DNA of 29,872 nt from Welwitschia mirabilis. Taxonomy: Eukaryota > Gnetophyta > Gnetopsida > Welwitschiales. The notes beneath the pieces are model-generated. The model saw only the letters and a list, made by a program, of their open reading frames with translations, had not been told where the DNA came from and did no database searches. The number at the start of each line of letters is the position of its first letter. Position 1 is the first letter of the stretch. A program made the position numbers and the translations under genes. The stretch covers positions 177,855,556 through 177,885,427 of the forward strand of contig JBOZIK010000001.1 of NCBI GenBank assembly GCA_051453625.1. The letters are read 5' to 3'. Below are positions 11,201 through 20,499 of this stretch, piece by piece.

Positions 11201-14031
11201 TAACTGCACTCCATATTACGACATGAGGGGATGTCAAGTAATTCAACAATCTGGGTGGTTCATGGTGTCGTGGTGAACAGACAGTAATACCAAGAACCCT
11301 GCCAGTCAGGTCATAAGCTTCCTGGAAAGTCATATTGGATGTCAATTTCCTCAGCATCATCTGAAGCTGGCGTATTTCATGCACTGCTCCAAGGGACATG
11401 ACCCTCCTGACAATTGCAAACACACCTCCAAGATTATCAAAAAACTGAAAAGATGGCGTTGAATCTTCAAAGAAGCTTTGTAATTCAGGCCACGTCCGGG
11501 TTCCAATTATGGAACACATAATTGACCCAACACTGGACCCAGCTATAACTCTTGGAAGTAAACGATTTTCTACCAATGTCTTAACTACTCCAACATGAAA
11601 TGCTCCCAGGGAGGATCCGCCACTAAGCAGCAATGCTGTTCTACCAAAACTGTGCCTTGTCTCATGCATGAAAGTTAATTTCTCTTCAAGTGACAATTCC
11701 TCTGAGTCCCAATCACAGACCAGTCTCAACTGTGTAGAAACCTCATCAATGTACTCTTTGATAAGCTTAGGGACCTGCACCAAAAAATGATTTCTTATTT
11801 AGATGGGCAAGATTGGATTCTGCAAGCCCAAAAAATGGAAAATTATTTTTTTTTAAAAAAAGCTCCTATAATGTCTCTGCATCCTTAATAATAGCTTATT
11901 CTAGTAAGAAGTCTTTTCTGTGTCAAATGTTACCAGCATGTAATCGAGATTTTCTGGATCAAAAGCATCATCATTCTTCACAGAAATTTGTCTAGGCTTT
12001 CATCCCATCTAGATGGGGTTTCTCTTTAGTCTTTAGCATATTCGTCCAAGTAGCAAATTTTGACAGTCAAGTGCTTATCTGATATCCCTTGGCATGCAGT
12101 TTTAACATGTCATGGTAGGCTTTAACCTTCAACATCTTACAAGGAAGAAGCACACACCCCTTCACAATAAGCTAATTGCTTATGGCTGTATTAAAAGAAT
12201 TCATAGTTAACTTCCATTGCTTCTTTTTTCCTGTTAAGAGCTTGAACTGATACCCACACATATCTTCTATAGACTAGCATAACCTCTCAGCCTTGTTGCA
12301 AGGATAGGTTAAGTGACTGTAGAACATTCCATGCCCCTTTTAAATACAGGAACAAAAGGTTGTCATCTCTACAGGAGAAATGATTTTGTCCCACTTACCC
12401 CTTAGTGTACATGGTTTGGAAAAATCTTTAAAAGCTTATGAAAAAGAATAATTATTGCATCAAATTTGCCACTAATAATGGAACATCTAAAATGAAACCT
12501 TTCATTATGACCTTAAACAATTTCAAACAATTATAAAAAAAAAAAGCAGTTTAAAGGATGTCACAACACACAAAAAGGAGGCATTTCTGGAAAGACAACT
12601 TAGTTATGTAATACTATCCTTGCTTTCTGCATATTCAGGGCCCTTATTGTTTTTGGGATTCAGGTTCAGGGCTTTCATTATTTCAGGATTGAAATAGTAG
12701 ATGCCTCTGAAAAATACTTCAAAAAGAAGTGATGCACCAACTTTGTGATGAGAATGTTGTCAAAGATAAATACAAAAATGTCTCTAACAAATCAAATTCT
12801 AAGAAATAAAATATCAAACACAGAAACTAATAAGAAATAAAATATCAAACACCCAAATGAATCATTTGATTGATTTGTTTCACATTTTACCTAGAACTCT
12901 GTTCCTAACACTAGATATGACAGTTTTAAGAATATAAATTATACATTTTCATCTACCATTTTCTCCTATCGAATAGATCCTAGGGTCCCTATGTCTCTAC
13001 AGACAATATAAAAATATTTCAGTTTACAGACTCTATAATCAGACATAATCCGAAATCGGACTCTCTATGTCAATCGCAAACTTGCAACTCACTCATAATC
13101 GTTTAGTTAATCTCTACATCCCTATTTACAGTCTCGGTGATTTCTTTTGCATGCGTAGTAGCTCTGTCGGTTTGACAGTCTCGTTCATGTTTAGTAACGT
13201 TCTCGTGACATCGCCTAACTCCACGCGTCTCATATTTGAAATGGACTTCAGGATAGACGTCAATGTCCAAACTACATGAGTCTAAAATTCAACGCCAATT
13301 TATGATTGGCTTCAATTACTGGTGGTCTGTTAATACTCGAAAACAAAATCAAAACCCTAGTACTTACAACCCCGTTCCGATTGTCCAGGAAAGTGGTTTA
13401 AATAAGTAATGAATAAAACTGGCAAGTCGAACGGAGAAGAGAACAAAATTGGAAAAAAATTGAAAATGTGAATAGGAAAAGCCCTAACCTGCAGCCGGCC
13501 TTTGTGGAGACGAGGATTGCACATATTGCCGAGATTCCGGACAAGATCAGCGCGGAGGCAGAAAATGATGTCGCGTACACCGCCTTGCTGGCGACGGTGG
13601 ATGAGTTCCCGGAGCTTATTCCTTACAAGATCTTCGTCATACAGTTCAGAATCGTTCAGGCGAGGCGTGAGCATGTCCAGCATCTTTGCGGCATGAGACC
13701 ATTCGTCATAGGTGACGGCGGTCGCCATGAGATTCCGCCAATATTTTCTTCGATACGCAAGACGCGCCTGAGCGCGCACCGCCGGGCCGCGGCGGCGAAG
13801 CCACAGCGCCAGAAATACCACAACAGCGAGGATGACATGAGGCTTTCTAGGGTTTATCCATCGCAAAATACCCCTCCATTGCCTCCACTGTCTCCCCACA
13901 AGAATTTCTATGGCCTTTCTCAACTCCCCCACGGATTTGCAGACCAGAACTCTTATCGCAATTGTTCTCCCTAGGGCTGTCGTCGGCCCGATCTTGAACA
14001 TTCCCACCTGCGCCTCGCTGCTTGTCTCCAT
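8258..14031 (-). CDS. SDP1: SDP1-like patatin triacylglycerol lipase, four exons
   Basis: Predicted exons in transcript order are 14031-13489, 11774-10905, 9802-9659 and 9544-8258; all introns are GT-AG and phase 0, giving 947 residues. The family cuts fatty acids from triacylglycerol at the oil-body surface, starting storage-oil breakdown after germination. A hydrophobic stretch (about 65-78) precedes the DUF3336 region (about 85-220). The patatin domain follows, with the oxyanion-type GGSSLG at 233-238, nucleophile Ser262 in GSSVG and Asp421 in DGS. Exon 3 supplies the conserved block [10 protein letters not shown]; exon 4 continues with [12 protein letters not shown] and a long Ser/Asp/Glu-rich tail containing conserved islands [12 protein letters not shown] and [12 protein letters not shown]. 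The start ATG has a good context (AAAATGG). Arabidopsis SDP1, from memory, is 825 residues, so the tail here is about 120 longer. SDP1 versus its SDP1-like paralogue cannot be settled here. No break is seen; it looks functional. Confidence 0.93.
9545..9658 (-). other. Lipase intron 3 (114 bp)
   Basis: Donor GTGCCATTC follows the codon run for ATLAQ; acceptor TTGATTACAG precedes the codons for FAKL. It is phase 0 and contains stop codons in the reading frame. Confidence 0.9.
9803..10904 (-). other. Lipase intron 2 (1102 bp)
   Basis: Donor GTATGCTCC follows EFAAK; acceptor TTCTTATTTCAG precedes LAHLAEM. It is AT-rich, with a purine-rich tract on the plus strand at about 9940-9995. The 71-codon plus-strand frame at 10003-10218 is unsupported. 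No transposon is recognised. Confidence 0.9.
11775..13488 (-). other. Lipase intron 1 (1714 bp)
   Basis: Donor GTTAGGGC follows HKGRLQ; acceptor TTTTTTGGTGCAG precedes VPKLIKEY. The exon-1-proximal part (about 13030-13488) contains many CpG and few AT runs, unlike the rest. A 22-base exact direct repeat sits at 12800-12821 and 12831-12852. No coding sequence or transposon is recognised inside. Confidence 0.9.
12800..12852. repeat. 22-base exact direct repeat, 31-base period
   Basis: A 22-base string beginning taagaaataaaatatcaaac occurs at 12800-12821 and again at 12831-12852 with no mismatch. The exact match in an otherwise diverged intron suggests a recent slippage duplication. Confidence 0.9.
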
Positions 14032-14086
14032 TTTCCCGATCGCAATAAAGATCGGAGATGAAACACAAATGACTAGATATACACTC

Positions 14087-14116
14087 TTATGTCCAATCTG
14101 TAGGTGATAGAGACAT
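14087..14116 (-). other. Upstream ORF, 9 codons
   Basis: ATG at 14116 and TAA ending at 14087, encoding MSLSPTDWT; it ends 55 bases before the lipase ATG. Function, if any, would be on translation of the downstream frame. Whether it is transcribed is not known. Confidence 0.3.
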
Positions 14117-14166
14117 TAAAATCAAAATGTTTCGAGGAGGCTCTTTTCAACTGAAAACCCTCAGTC

Positions 14167-14292
14167 CTACAATTCTTTTGTTGACAGCAACTCGAAGGAA
14201 TCGAAAACGAAGGAAAAACGAGTTGCAGAGAGATGACCGGTGATGGAGTAAGAGGAGCGATGATGTTGAAGATTGCCGTGAGGCATCTTCAT
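14167..14292 (-). other. Upstream ORF, 41 codons
   Basis: ATG at 14292 (second in-frame ATG at 14286) and TAG at 14169-14167. The peptide starts MKMPHGNLQHHRSS and is rich in Ser, Phe and His. No family is recognised. It would be the longest upstream ORF in the predicted leader. Confidence 0.3.
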
Positions 14293-14338
14293 ACGAACGG
14301 ATGCAGTTCCGTTTGGAATTGGATCAAGTCGATTTCAA

Positions 14339-14407
14339 TCAAAACTCAAAAAAGAAGTGCACGTCAAAAAAACTGACGCAGTTCACAGCGTGACCTAAAA
14401 CCGTCAT
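14339..14407 (-). other. Upstream ORF, 22 codons
   Basis: ATG at 14407 and TGA ending at 14339. The peptide is hydrophobic, Phe- and Val-rich, beginning MTVLGHAVNC. It lies closest to the predicted cap site. Confidence 0.25.
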
Positions 14408-14493
14408 CTCGTACTCTTCTGGTAATAGTAGAATTCGGGAATTTCTGACAAGCTTGTTGCTACGGCACGCCAACTGCGCTGTAACGAAAGACG

Positions 14494-14507
14494 CCTTATA
14501 TTATTGG
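14494..14507 (-). promoter_or_regulatory. Putative core promoter (CCAAT and TATA) of the lipase gene
   Basis: On the gene strand CCAAT (14507-14503) is followed almost at once by ATAATATAAGG, with TATAAGG at 14500-14494. This is the only TATA-like motif I noticed in the CpG-rich block upstream of the start codon, and it sits just below the G-box/RY pair. No transcript data support it. Confidence 0.4.
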
Positions 14508-14524
14508 AGACGCGACGCTTTCCA

Positions 14525-14541
14525 CACGTGAAGTATGCATG
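14525..14541 (-). promoter_or_regulatory. RY motif and G-box pair
   Basis: On the gene strand CATGCA (14541-14536) is followed after five bases by CACGTG (14530-14525), which extends to CACGTGTG and so resembles an ABA-response core. RY motifs are bound by B3 factors of the ABI3/FUS3/LEC2 group and G-boxes by bZIP factors; the two cooperate in seed-maturation promoters. They lie about 30 bases upstream of the TATA-like motif and about 500 upstream of the start codon. Binding is inferred. Confidence 0.45.
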
Positions 14542-14927
14542 CGCTGCAATCAATCAATGGATAACTTTTGGCATTGGCACTTGGCACAGACGAGACGATT
14601 GTTTTGAAGAAAATTGCAGAAATCTCAAGACCAAAGGGGAAAGAAGAGAAAGAAGTACGACGAAACGAGAATTTCAAAGGCTCTGCAACTTCGGCTTTGG
14701 CGGATGTCGCTTCCGCTTTGTACGTCTTTTTTGACTGCAATGGATTCAGACGGCCAGCAAATTGGAAGTCCATTATGCTATTGACTTTTACCATTTCTAC
14801 GTTTAAACTTTCAAAGACGGCTTCAAACTTAGAAAACTACACTAGCCTTCGTGCAGTGGTTGACGAAGTCAATTTGAGACAGCTGTCCCATGTTAGATTC
14901 TTAATTTATCCAAAATGATTTGTTAGA
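14542..14927. other. Upstream flank with overlapping open frames
   Basis: Frames of 76 to 116 codons overlap on both strands. The plus-strand ones begin at non-ATG codons; the minus-strand 97-codon frame (14501-14794) has a true ATG but ends inside the putative core promoter and matches no family I know. The stretch is less AT-rich than the transposon DNA. It is best read as distal promoter or unique flank; a small unknown exon cannot be excluded. Confidence 0.3.
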
Positions 14928-14945
14928 TTTTTTTTTTTTTTTTTT
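14928..14945 (+). repeat. Poly(T) run of 18
   Basis: Eighteen consecutive T on the plus strand, at the boundary between the less AT-rich flank of the lipase gene and AT-rich repeat DNA. It could be the reversed poly(A) tail of a minus-strand retroposon lying to its right, but no such element is identified. Confidence 0.8.
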
Positions 14946-15450
14946 GGTTTAATGCTTTGTTACTTCAGAATACCATTGAGAGTAAGGATGAACAAGTTTT
15001 ATTAGTTGAAGAACATTATATTGTTTCCTTTGTTATATTTTAACGGTAAACCATGAGCAGTATCATAAAGCCACAAAGGTGACCTTTGTTAAGTATCAGG
15101 TTATGGGTAGAAGGTAAAATCTAGGTGGCCTTAAAGGGGTATCATTTATGTATTGTGGGTTGGGTAAGGTGCATTTGGTGTTCCTATTTGCTAATGGTGT
15201 TTCTACACATGGTTCTAGTAACTGATTCCTCAAGTAACTAGTTCAACTTGTAATAGGATGAGAAATGTTCAAATCTTAGTGAGCTTTTGCAATAAACTGA
15301 AATAGTGATTGAGGACCCTTTTTTGTTATTAAATTATGTGCTAATTGGCTGAAATTTCCATCAAAGAAATTGGTAAGAAGATTTATAACAATGATTTGTT
15401 TTAGCTTACATGTCTCATACTAAAATTATTACGTACTACATAAGGTAATG
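14946..15450. other. AT-rich DNA, nothing recognised
   Basis: No coding, RNA or transposon signal was identified in this stretch. Confidence 0.4.
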
Positions 15451-15534
15451 ATATTTAGTCATAGAGCATTGCTCCCATGATTTTGTACTTGTGAGCTCGA
15501 TTCTAAAAAATTGTCTTCCAACTAAAAAAAAAAA
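15451..15534 (+). repeat. SINE or retroposed tRNA-Met-like sequence with A tail
   Basis: The segment reads like a tRNA with a shortened D arm: tagtcatagagcattgctcc, then an anticodon-loop-like ccCATga with CAT at 15476-15478, then a B box gagctcgattc at 15493-15503. It ends in a run of 11 A (15524-15534) followed by more A-rich sequence to about 15575. An A tail after a tRNA-like head indicates retroposition, so this is a SINE or tRNA retropseudogene rather than a working tRNA gene. Confidence 0.5.
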
Positions 15535-15714
15535 GGGAAAAAAGAGGATACCAAAAAAAAAATAATAATAAAAAAACAAAACTGAAGTTCTATGGATGTA
15601 AAATGATAGTTTCAACTTATAGAAACAATTAATTACCTTTAAATAATACTTTTTTTTCACAGTGTATTAGAAAAGGAATTTTTTATTAAAAAGACATGAA
15701 GCTATGTACATGGA

Positions 15715-15965
15715 TGTTAATGCTAGTGCTACTATAGATGTTGTTACTGCTGCTATTGTTGATGCTACTATTATTGTTGCTAGTTATATTATTAACTTTA
15801 GGATTAGTGTCATTACTATTGCTAAGTTAACTGATTTGATTGCTGATGGGGATCCTGCTGTTAGTTGTGATGCTACTGTTGGTATTGATGGTGATGATGT
15901 TATTAGTTCTACCTTTCCTCTTCCCCTTGATGTTGTTGCTACTAACTATGATGAGTTGCCCCTCC
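15715..15965. repeat. Degenerate trinucleotide repeat (GTT/GCT/ACT/GAT)
   Basis: For about 250 bases the plus strand keeps a three-base rhythm of gtt, gct, act, att and gat. The 93-codon plus-strand frame (15704-15985), rich in Val, Ala, Thr, Ile and Asp, is a by-product of the repeat, as is the Asn/Ser-rich reading on the minus strand. It may have begun as a simple (TTG/CTG)n microsatellite inside a LINE ORF1, but that is inference. Confidence 0.7.
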
Positions 15966-16099
15966 TACATCCTTCTATCTTTTGAGCTTGTCTTTTTCCT
16001 TTGGTTTCTCTTTAAATTTTCTTATTTGCATTTAATATGATCCCTCAGAATTAAAATTTCTCTCAGAGCAATCAGAGTCCTTCTTTAAGTTTGTTCTAT

Positions 16100-16950
16100 G
16101 ATAATTATAGTTTGAACTGAATGAAATATTTATAAATAAGAGGATTTGAATTAGGATACAATGAGGCAAAGTATGAGTAAAAATGAGGTAACTACTACCA
16201 TTAGCGATAAACACATTTTTGGGTTCTCTTTCCCTTTAACATCCTGAATCAAGTTTTTCTTTTTGTTTTTTATTCTTTTGTCCTTTGATTTTAGGGGTTC
16301 TTAATTCCCTTACTTTTCTCTTCCTTCTTATAGTTGCTTATGCTTACTTTTCAAAATTGCTACTACTCTTGCTAGTGGGTCCCTCTTGCTCCTTCTTATT
16401 CTCTTAATTGATGATGTTGTGTTTATTTTTCCAATGCTCTTCTTTCCTAATGGATCCATTTATCCTTGGTTTGCTAAACTTTTTCTCTTTCTTCTTAATG
16501 TTATTACTCCTCCTACTAGTGTTATAAGGGTTCATTCCCTTTGGATGCTTCCCCTTTGAGCTTCGTTCCCTCAATTCTTGTTATACACAAATATTTCTAA
16601 GTATAGAATTAGACCTAAATATCTACCTCCCTATTTCAACTTAAGTTTTTCCACAAAGAATCTAGAAAGGTAAATGTAACTTCCCTTTTGTAGAGCTAAC
16701 AGAAAGCTAAAAATGTAGATATCTAAGCTTTGAATACTTTCCATCTTATAGTAGGAACTTGTTCACAAATTATGATGTTAGTTATCATTCTTTATACAAC
16801 TTCATTTTCTAAATGTGGTCCTTTGGTACATAGGGGCTTCCCTTTTAAAAAATGCACCTATATCATTATAGCTCATGAAGCAAAGTAGGATAATACTTCT
16901 CTGTACTCTAATATTAAGTGCTTGTGCTATAAATCTTCTATAATTGCATA
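16100..16950 (-). pseudogene. LINE D, probable ORF1 remnant
   Basis: The minus strand has a broken Lys/Arg/Ser-rich reading similar in character to ORF1 of LINE B. At 16681-16750 it contains a stretch (QSLDIYIFSFLLAL) that aligns with PSLDAYILVFS at about 21146-21215 in LINE B, and the DNA around the two is visibly similar. It lies beyond the 3' part of LINE B, as for a second copy placed head to tail. No zinc knuckle or reverse transcriptase was found with it. Stops occur throughout. Confidence 0.35.
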
Positions 16951-17324
16951 GACCTTCCTAGTAAGCTTTAGTCAACCTTCTACAAAGAATTTATTAGTAT
17001 CAAATAAGGGGTTACCTTTTAGAATGATGGGCTTATCCTTCTTGATATCCTACATGTCACCCTAAAGATCTTCATGCCTTTTAAATTTCTTGACATTGTC
17101 TAGATGATGGTTCAAGTAGTCATCCATGCTAATCTAGATGAGCTTGAATTTTTGCTTAATAATTATTACCCACTTAATAAAGTGAGTATTTATGTTGTTA
17201 AAATTTTCCTTTTTTGCTTGATGCCTAGAGGTGTCAAAGCATGATGCTAATAACTCCACCCACTATGAGTTTAATATCCTTCTAAAGAACTTGTACATGA
17301 AGAAACTCAACCCACACCATATAT

Positions 17325-17395
17325 TAAAGCAACATGAGTGAAAGAGATGTTGAATTACTTCATCATCAACTTCGTAAGTGGGGAATATTGTATTA
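17325..17395 (-). pseudogene. LINE B, zf-RVT domain remnant
   Basis: The minus strand reads FPTYEVDDEVIQHLFHSCCF, followed by NIWCG. The spacing E-x3-HLF-x2-C is that of the zinc-binding domain at the C-terminus of plant LINE reverse transcriptases. The two cysteines of the leading CPxC pair are replaced by Phe and Tyr. Confidence 0.6.
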
Positions 17396-17613
17396 GCACA
17401 TGAACTACTTCTGTACAATTTCACTCTCATTAGTATTCTATTATTATTAATTAACCACCTTCAAAAAGTGTACTTTCCCATGATGCTGGTCCTTTAGATG
17501 CTCTCATTGTCTATGTTCCTATTAAATTTTTTGATGATTAATTTTTTTAGTTTTCATTTTTCCTCAATCCACCTACCATACATCTAGGCCATCTTCTTGA
17601 TGTAAATGAATCA

Positions 17614-17623
17614 NNNNNNNNNN
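17614..17623. other. Assembly gap of 10 Ns
   Basis: Ten Ns lie inside the 3' part of LINE B. The five bases aatca end the left flank and begin the right flank, so the true gap may be zero, but a five-base match is weak evidence. Confidence 0.9.
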
Positions 17624-18499
17624 AATCATTTTATTAACCTTTGCATCTCATTCATTGCATTATTAGTCTTAGTAACTTTGTTTCTAATCAATTGGCTTTA
17701 GAAAGAACTATCCACCCTATTTTTACAATGGCAAAACAACCATTCCCTTACTTTATTTACTATGTTTAACATTTTGAAAATGAATTTCTTTATGGATTTT
17801 AAATATCAAAAGGATATCTTTCCACCCCTGATTTCATAATCCATTAGTTCTTCCAAACTCTCTCTTCTCCTATAATGTTATTTTCAAGAAGGGGAGTCAC
17901 TTCTTTTAGGGTTCCATCCACTATATTTCTTCCTTACTAAGCTTATCAAAGGTTATGTTTCCTTTCACTCCAAGTTGGTTAAAAGCTTGATCTTATTGGG
18001 TAATATTATATCTTGTATGTTGTAGGTCCCTCATCCCCCAGATTTATGGGTTTAGCTATAATACTCTATTTTGGTGTGTAAATGCAACTACCCCTTTTTC
18101 CCCCAATCACGTGAAGTTTTTATTTACATGATTTAATTAATTTTTTACTTTCTCTAGAAGAACCCTCATTAAAGCACTATATCTAGCAGTAAGATTAAGA
18201 TAGGAGTTCATTAGAATAATTTTAGTCTTACTCAAAGGGAATATTACTACCTAGATATCACATTTATTTTTAATATTTTAGATTACATCTTCTCAAATGT
18301 TAATTCTTTTCTAGTTTAGAAAGGAAATGCGAAGGTCTAAGTCTTTACTATTCCCTTTTAAGATATACAAGGTGCTAATGATAGCCCTTTAAATACTTAG
18401 ACAAGTATTTGAGAAATAAGCTCTTGATTTCCCCTAGTTGCTTTTCAAATGTACATCTTTAGAAAATTTTTGAAGGTATTTTTTTAATTATAGTAACAT

Positions 18500-19110
18500 C
18501 TCTTATATCTAATTAAACACAAATGAAAGTATCACCTATAAAATGATTGCATAATATCCTTTCCCCATTGATTTTGATTTCCTTCATTCCTCCTTACTTC
18601 AAGTAGTTCTAAATATACTTTAGAAGAACAATAAAAAGATATGTAGATAATAGATCTTCTTCCTATGTCACCTTATTATTTCAAAATAGTTGTGTTATTC
18701 TTTATTTAGTTTCAAAGTAAAATGGATGAATTCCTACATATCCATCATAAGATATATAAATATTTTTATCAAAACCTTTGTGTAATAAACTTTCTCTCAA
18801 GTTGTTCGAAGCTACTGAATCATAACCTTTTGAAATGTATAATATTTTTAGAAAATGGAAAACTTCATGGTTAAGAACCACTTGATGTTGGATGCTTCTA
18901 AAAGATAGAAAAATTCATGATTAGGAATAATCTTGAATGCTTCTGAAGGATAGAAAACAAGCCTTATTTAATGAAATCACTAAAGAGAGGAAAGCCCTTA
19001 GTTATGAGATTAAAACCATTGAGAAGAATCTATGAATCACATTCAAAAATTTTATTGGCTTAAAATATTTCACTTCTAAGGCATCCTTCTTTTTAGGGGT
19101 TATGAGAATG
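18500..19110 (-). pseudogene. LINE B, reverse transcriptase domain remnant
   Basis: Readable blocks appear in the right order for an L1-type RT: KKKDALEVKYFKPIKFLNVI at about 19095, ending in a copy of SFRSIQD near 18930; GYDSVASNNL at about 18830-18798, where the tyrosine-aspartate pair matches the first catalytic block; a GD-containing block ending LLEVRRNEG at about 18660-18585; and HFIGDTFI at about 18550-18535, where the family has its DD catalytic pair. The second block of Asp residues is damaged, so the enzyme is dead. A tandem duplication of 45-50 bases at about 18858-18953 repeats the SFRSIQ stretch. Confidence 0.65.
18858..18953. repeat. Tandem duplication of 45-50 bases within the LINE RT
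   Basis: Two diverged copies run from aaaacttcatggttaag (18859) to about 18907 and from aaaaattcatgattagg (18909) to 18953, both ending in a gcttct...gatag stretch. The duplication repeats the same protein block of the RT and must postdate its loss of function. Confidence 0.6.
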
Positions 19111-20499
19111 TTAATATTATTCTACTTCCTTATAATTCTTCCCTATTTAAAAACTCTTAATTAAAAGATCTAATTTTTATCTAATACTCTTTTAAAATTT
19201 CTGCTATTCATCCATCTCTTCTTGAGATCTTCTTGTTTTTTATGCCATCTAAAGCTCTCTTAACTTCCTTCACTTGAAAAGCTCTCATAAGATTTTGGTT
19301 CTTTTAAGAGTTAATATAATTGTATCTCATGGTTATAGTTATCTTTTCTTTCCACTGATTTTTTAACATGGTATTAAAATATTTGGGAATTTCTTCTCTT
19401 TCCATCTTTATTCCCCCAATCTACACTATTTCATACTATTTTACTTTTATATCTAGTTAGTCATTTTAAACAAAAAAGGTGTATTCTTATCACCTTCTTT
19501 AAGCTAAGCTATCCTAAACCTTCGGTTCTAGTATTTCTACTTTTGAATTCTATCTTATGTAAGTTGAATATATTTTGAAATTCTTCTTTTTATAGATTTT
19601 ATCCTTTTTCTTGCCTTAACTATATCATTTTAATTTTTTCTTTAAGTTCTTTCATCCTCTCTAATCTGTGTCTTCTTATCCATTTTTCAAAGCTAACTTT
19701 TGTATTTTTCAGTCTTTCTTCAAATAATATCTATTTGGTTTTGTTCCCCCTACTACCATATTTTTTCAATCATATTTTCTACCTTTGATGTGAGTAGTTA
19801 GTCATTCTTATAGCAAAAATGTATCTTTTGGCCTCTTAGTATCCCTTTCCTTATAATTATGAGTCTAAAATTAGAAAACCACCTCCTCTTTATCTCCAAA
19901 GTCTAAAGATCTTTCCTCAAACCACCTCTCTAATATGATGACTTTGTTTATTCTTAACATGACCTTAGTATGTCTCGTTCTCTCTCTCTTTCATTTTTTT
20001 TTAAATATAAATTTAAAGGAAGATAGTCATCTTCTATTAAATAAACAACATTGTATAGAACTTTTAGATAGTCCAGTAACAAAATTACGGGGATCCCCCT
20101 GCCATTTCTAAAAACACCCAATAAGATCTGTCTTGAATCTTTGACTAATCTTAATATTAAAATATTTTATAGCTACCAAAAGCAAAAGTAAGAAGTTTCC
20201 TTTTAAAACAAAATACATGGACTACCAACTAAACAAAATCTAAGCACAAAAAGTAGTAACTACCCTACACTATGAAAGCTACAATCAGTGTTCATACCTC
20301 TCGATCAATTTATCCCTATGCATAAAATGGTAGAAGACATGAGCCATTTGTTCATTAGAACATCCTTTGCCATGTTAATTGTCCTTTCCAAGGTCTCCTC
20401 AGTTTGGTCTATGTTTTTATTTGAATTCCACTTTAACGTTATGTGTCTATATGCCTTCATAATTTCTTGTTAGGTAGAATTTAAAAGAATTCCTAATAC

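Larger units (their letters stand above)
14032..14465 (-). promoter_or_regulatory. Putative 5' leader of the lipase gene with upstream ORFs
   Basis: If transcription starts about 30 bases below the TATA-like motif at 14494-14500, the leader is about 430 bases (an unspliced estimate). It contains three ATG-initiated upstream ORFs, each ending before the main ATG: 22 codons at 14407-14339, 41 codons at 14292-14167 (second in-frame ATG at 14286) and 9 codons at 14116-14087. A leader intron could remove any of them. Confidence 0.4.

Noticed and set aside
13468-13974. 168-codon plus-strand open frame
   Set aside because: It is the antisense of lipase exon 1, whose GC-rich coding sequence leaves the opposite strand open. 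It has no motif of its own.
13847-14068. Upstream ORF overlapping the lipase start codon
   Set aside because: The frame begins at TTG at 14068, not ATG, so it is not expected to start translation efficiently.
14568-14918. Divergent gene upstream of the lipase (116-codon plus-strand frame)
   Set aside because: It starts at TTG, not ATG, overlaps frames open on the other strand, and shows no family resemblance or splice structure.
15451-15510. Functional tRNA-Met gene
   Set aside because: The D arm is too short, no complete acceptor stem is visible, and an A tail follows, so a retroposed copy fits better.
15704-15985. 93-codon plus-strand frame rich in Val, Ala, Asp and Thr
   Set aside because: It is generated by the degenerate trinucleotide repeat, which keeps one frame open without coding.
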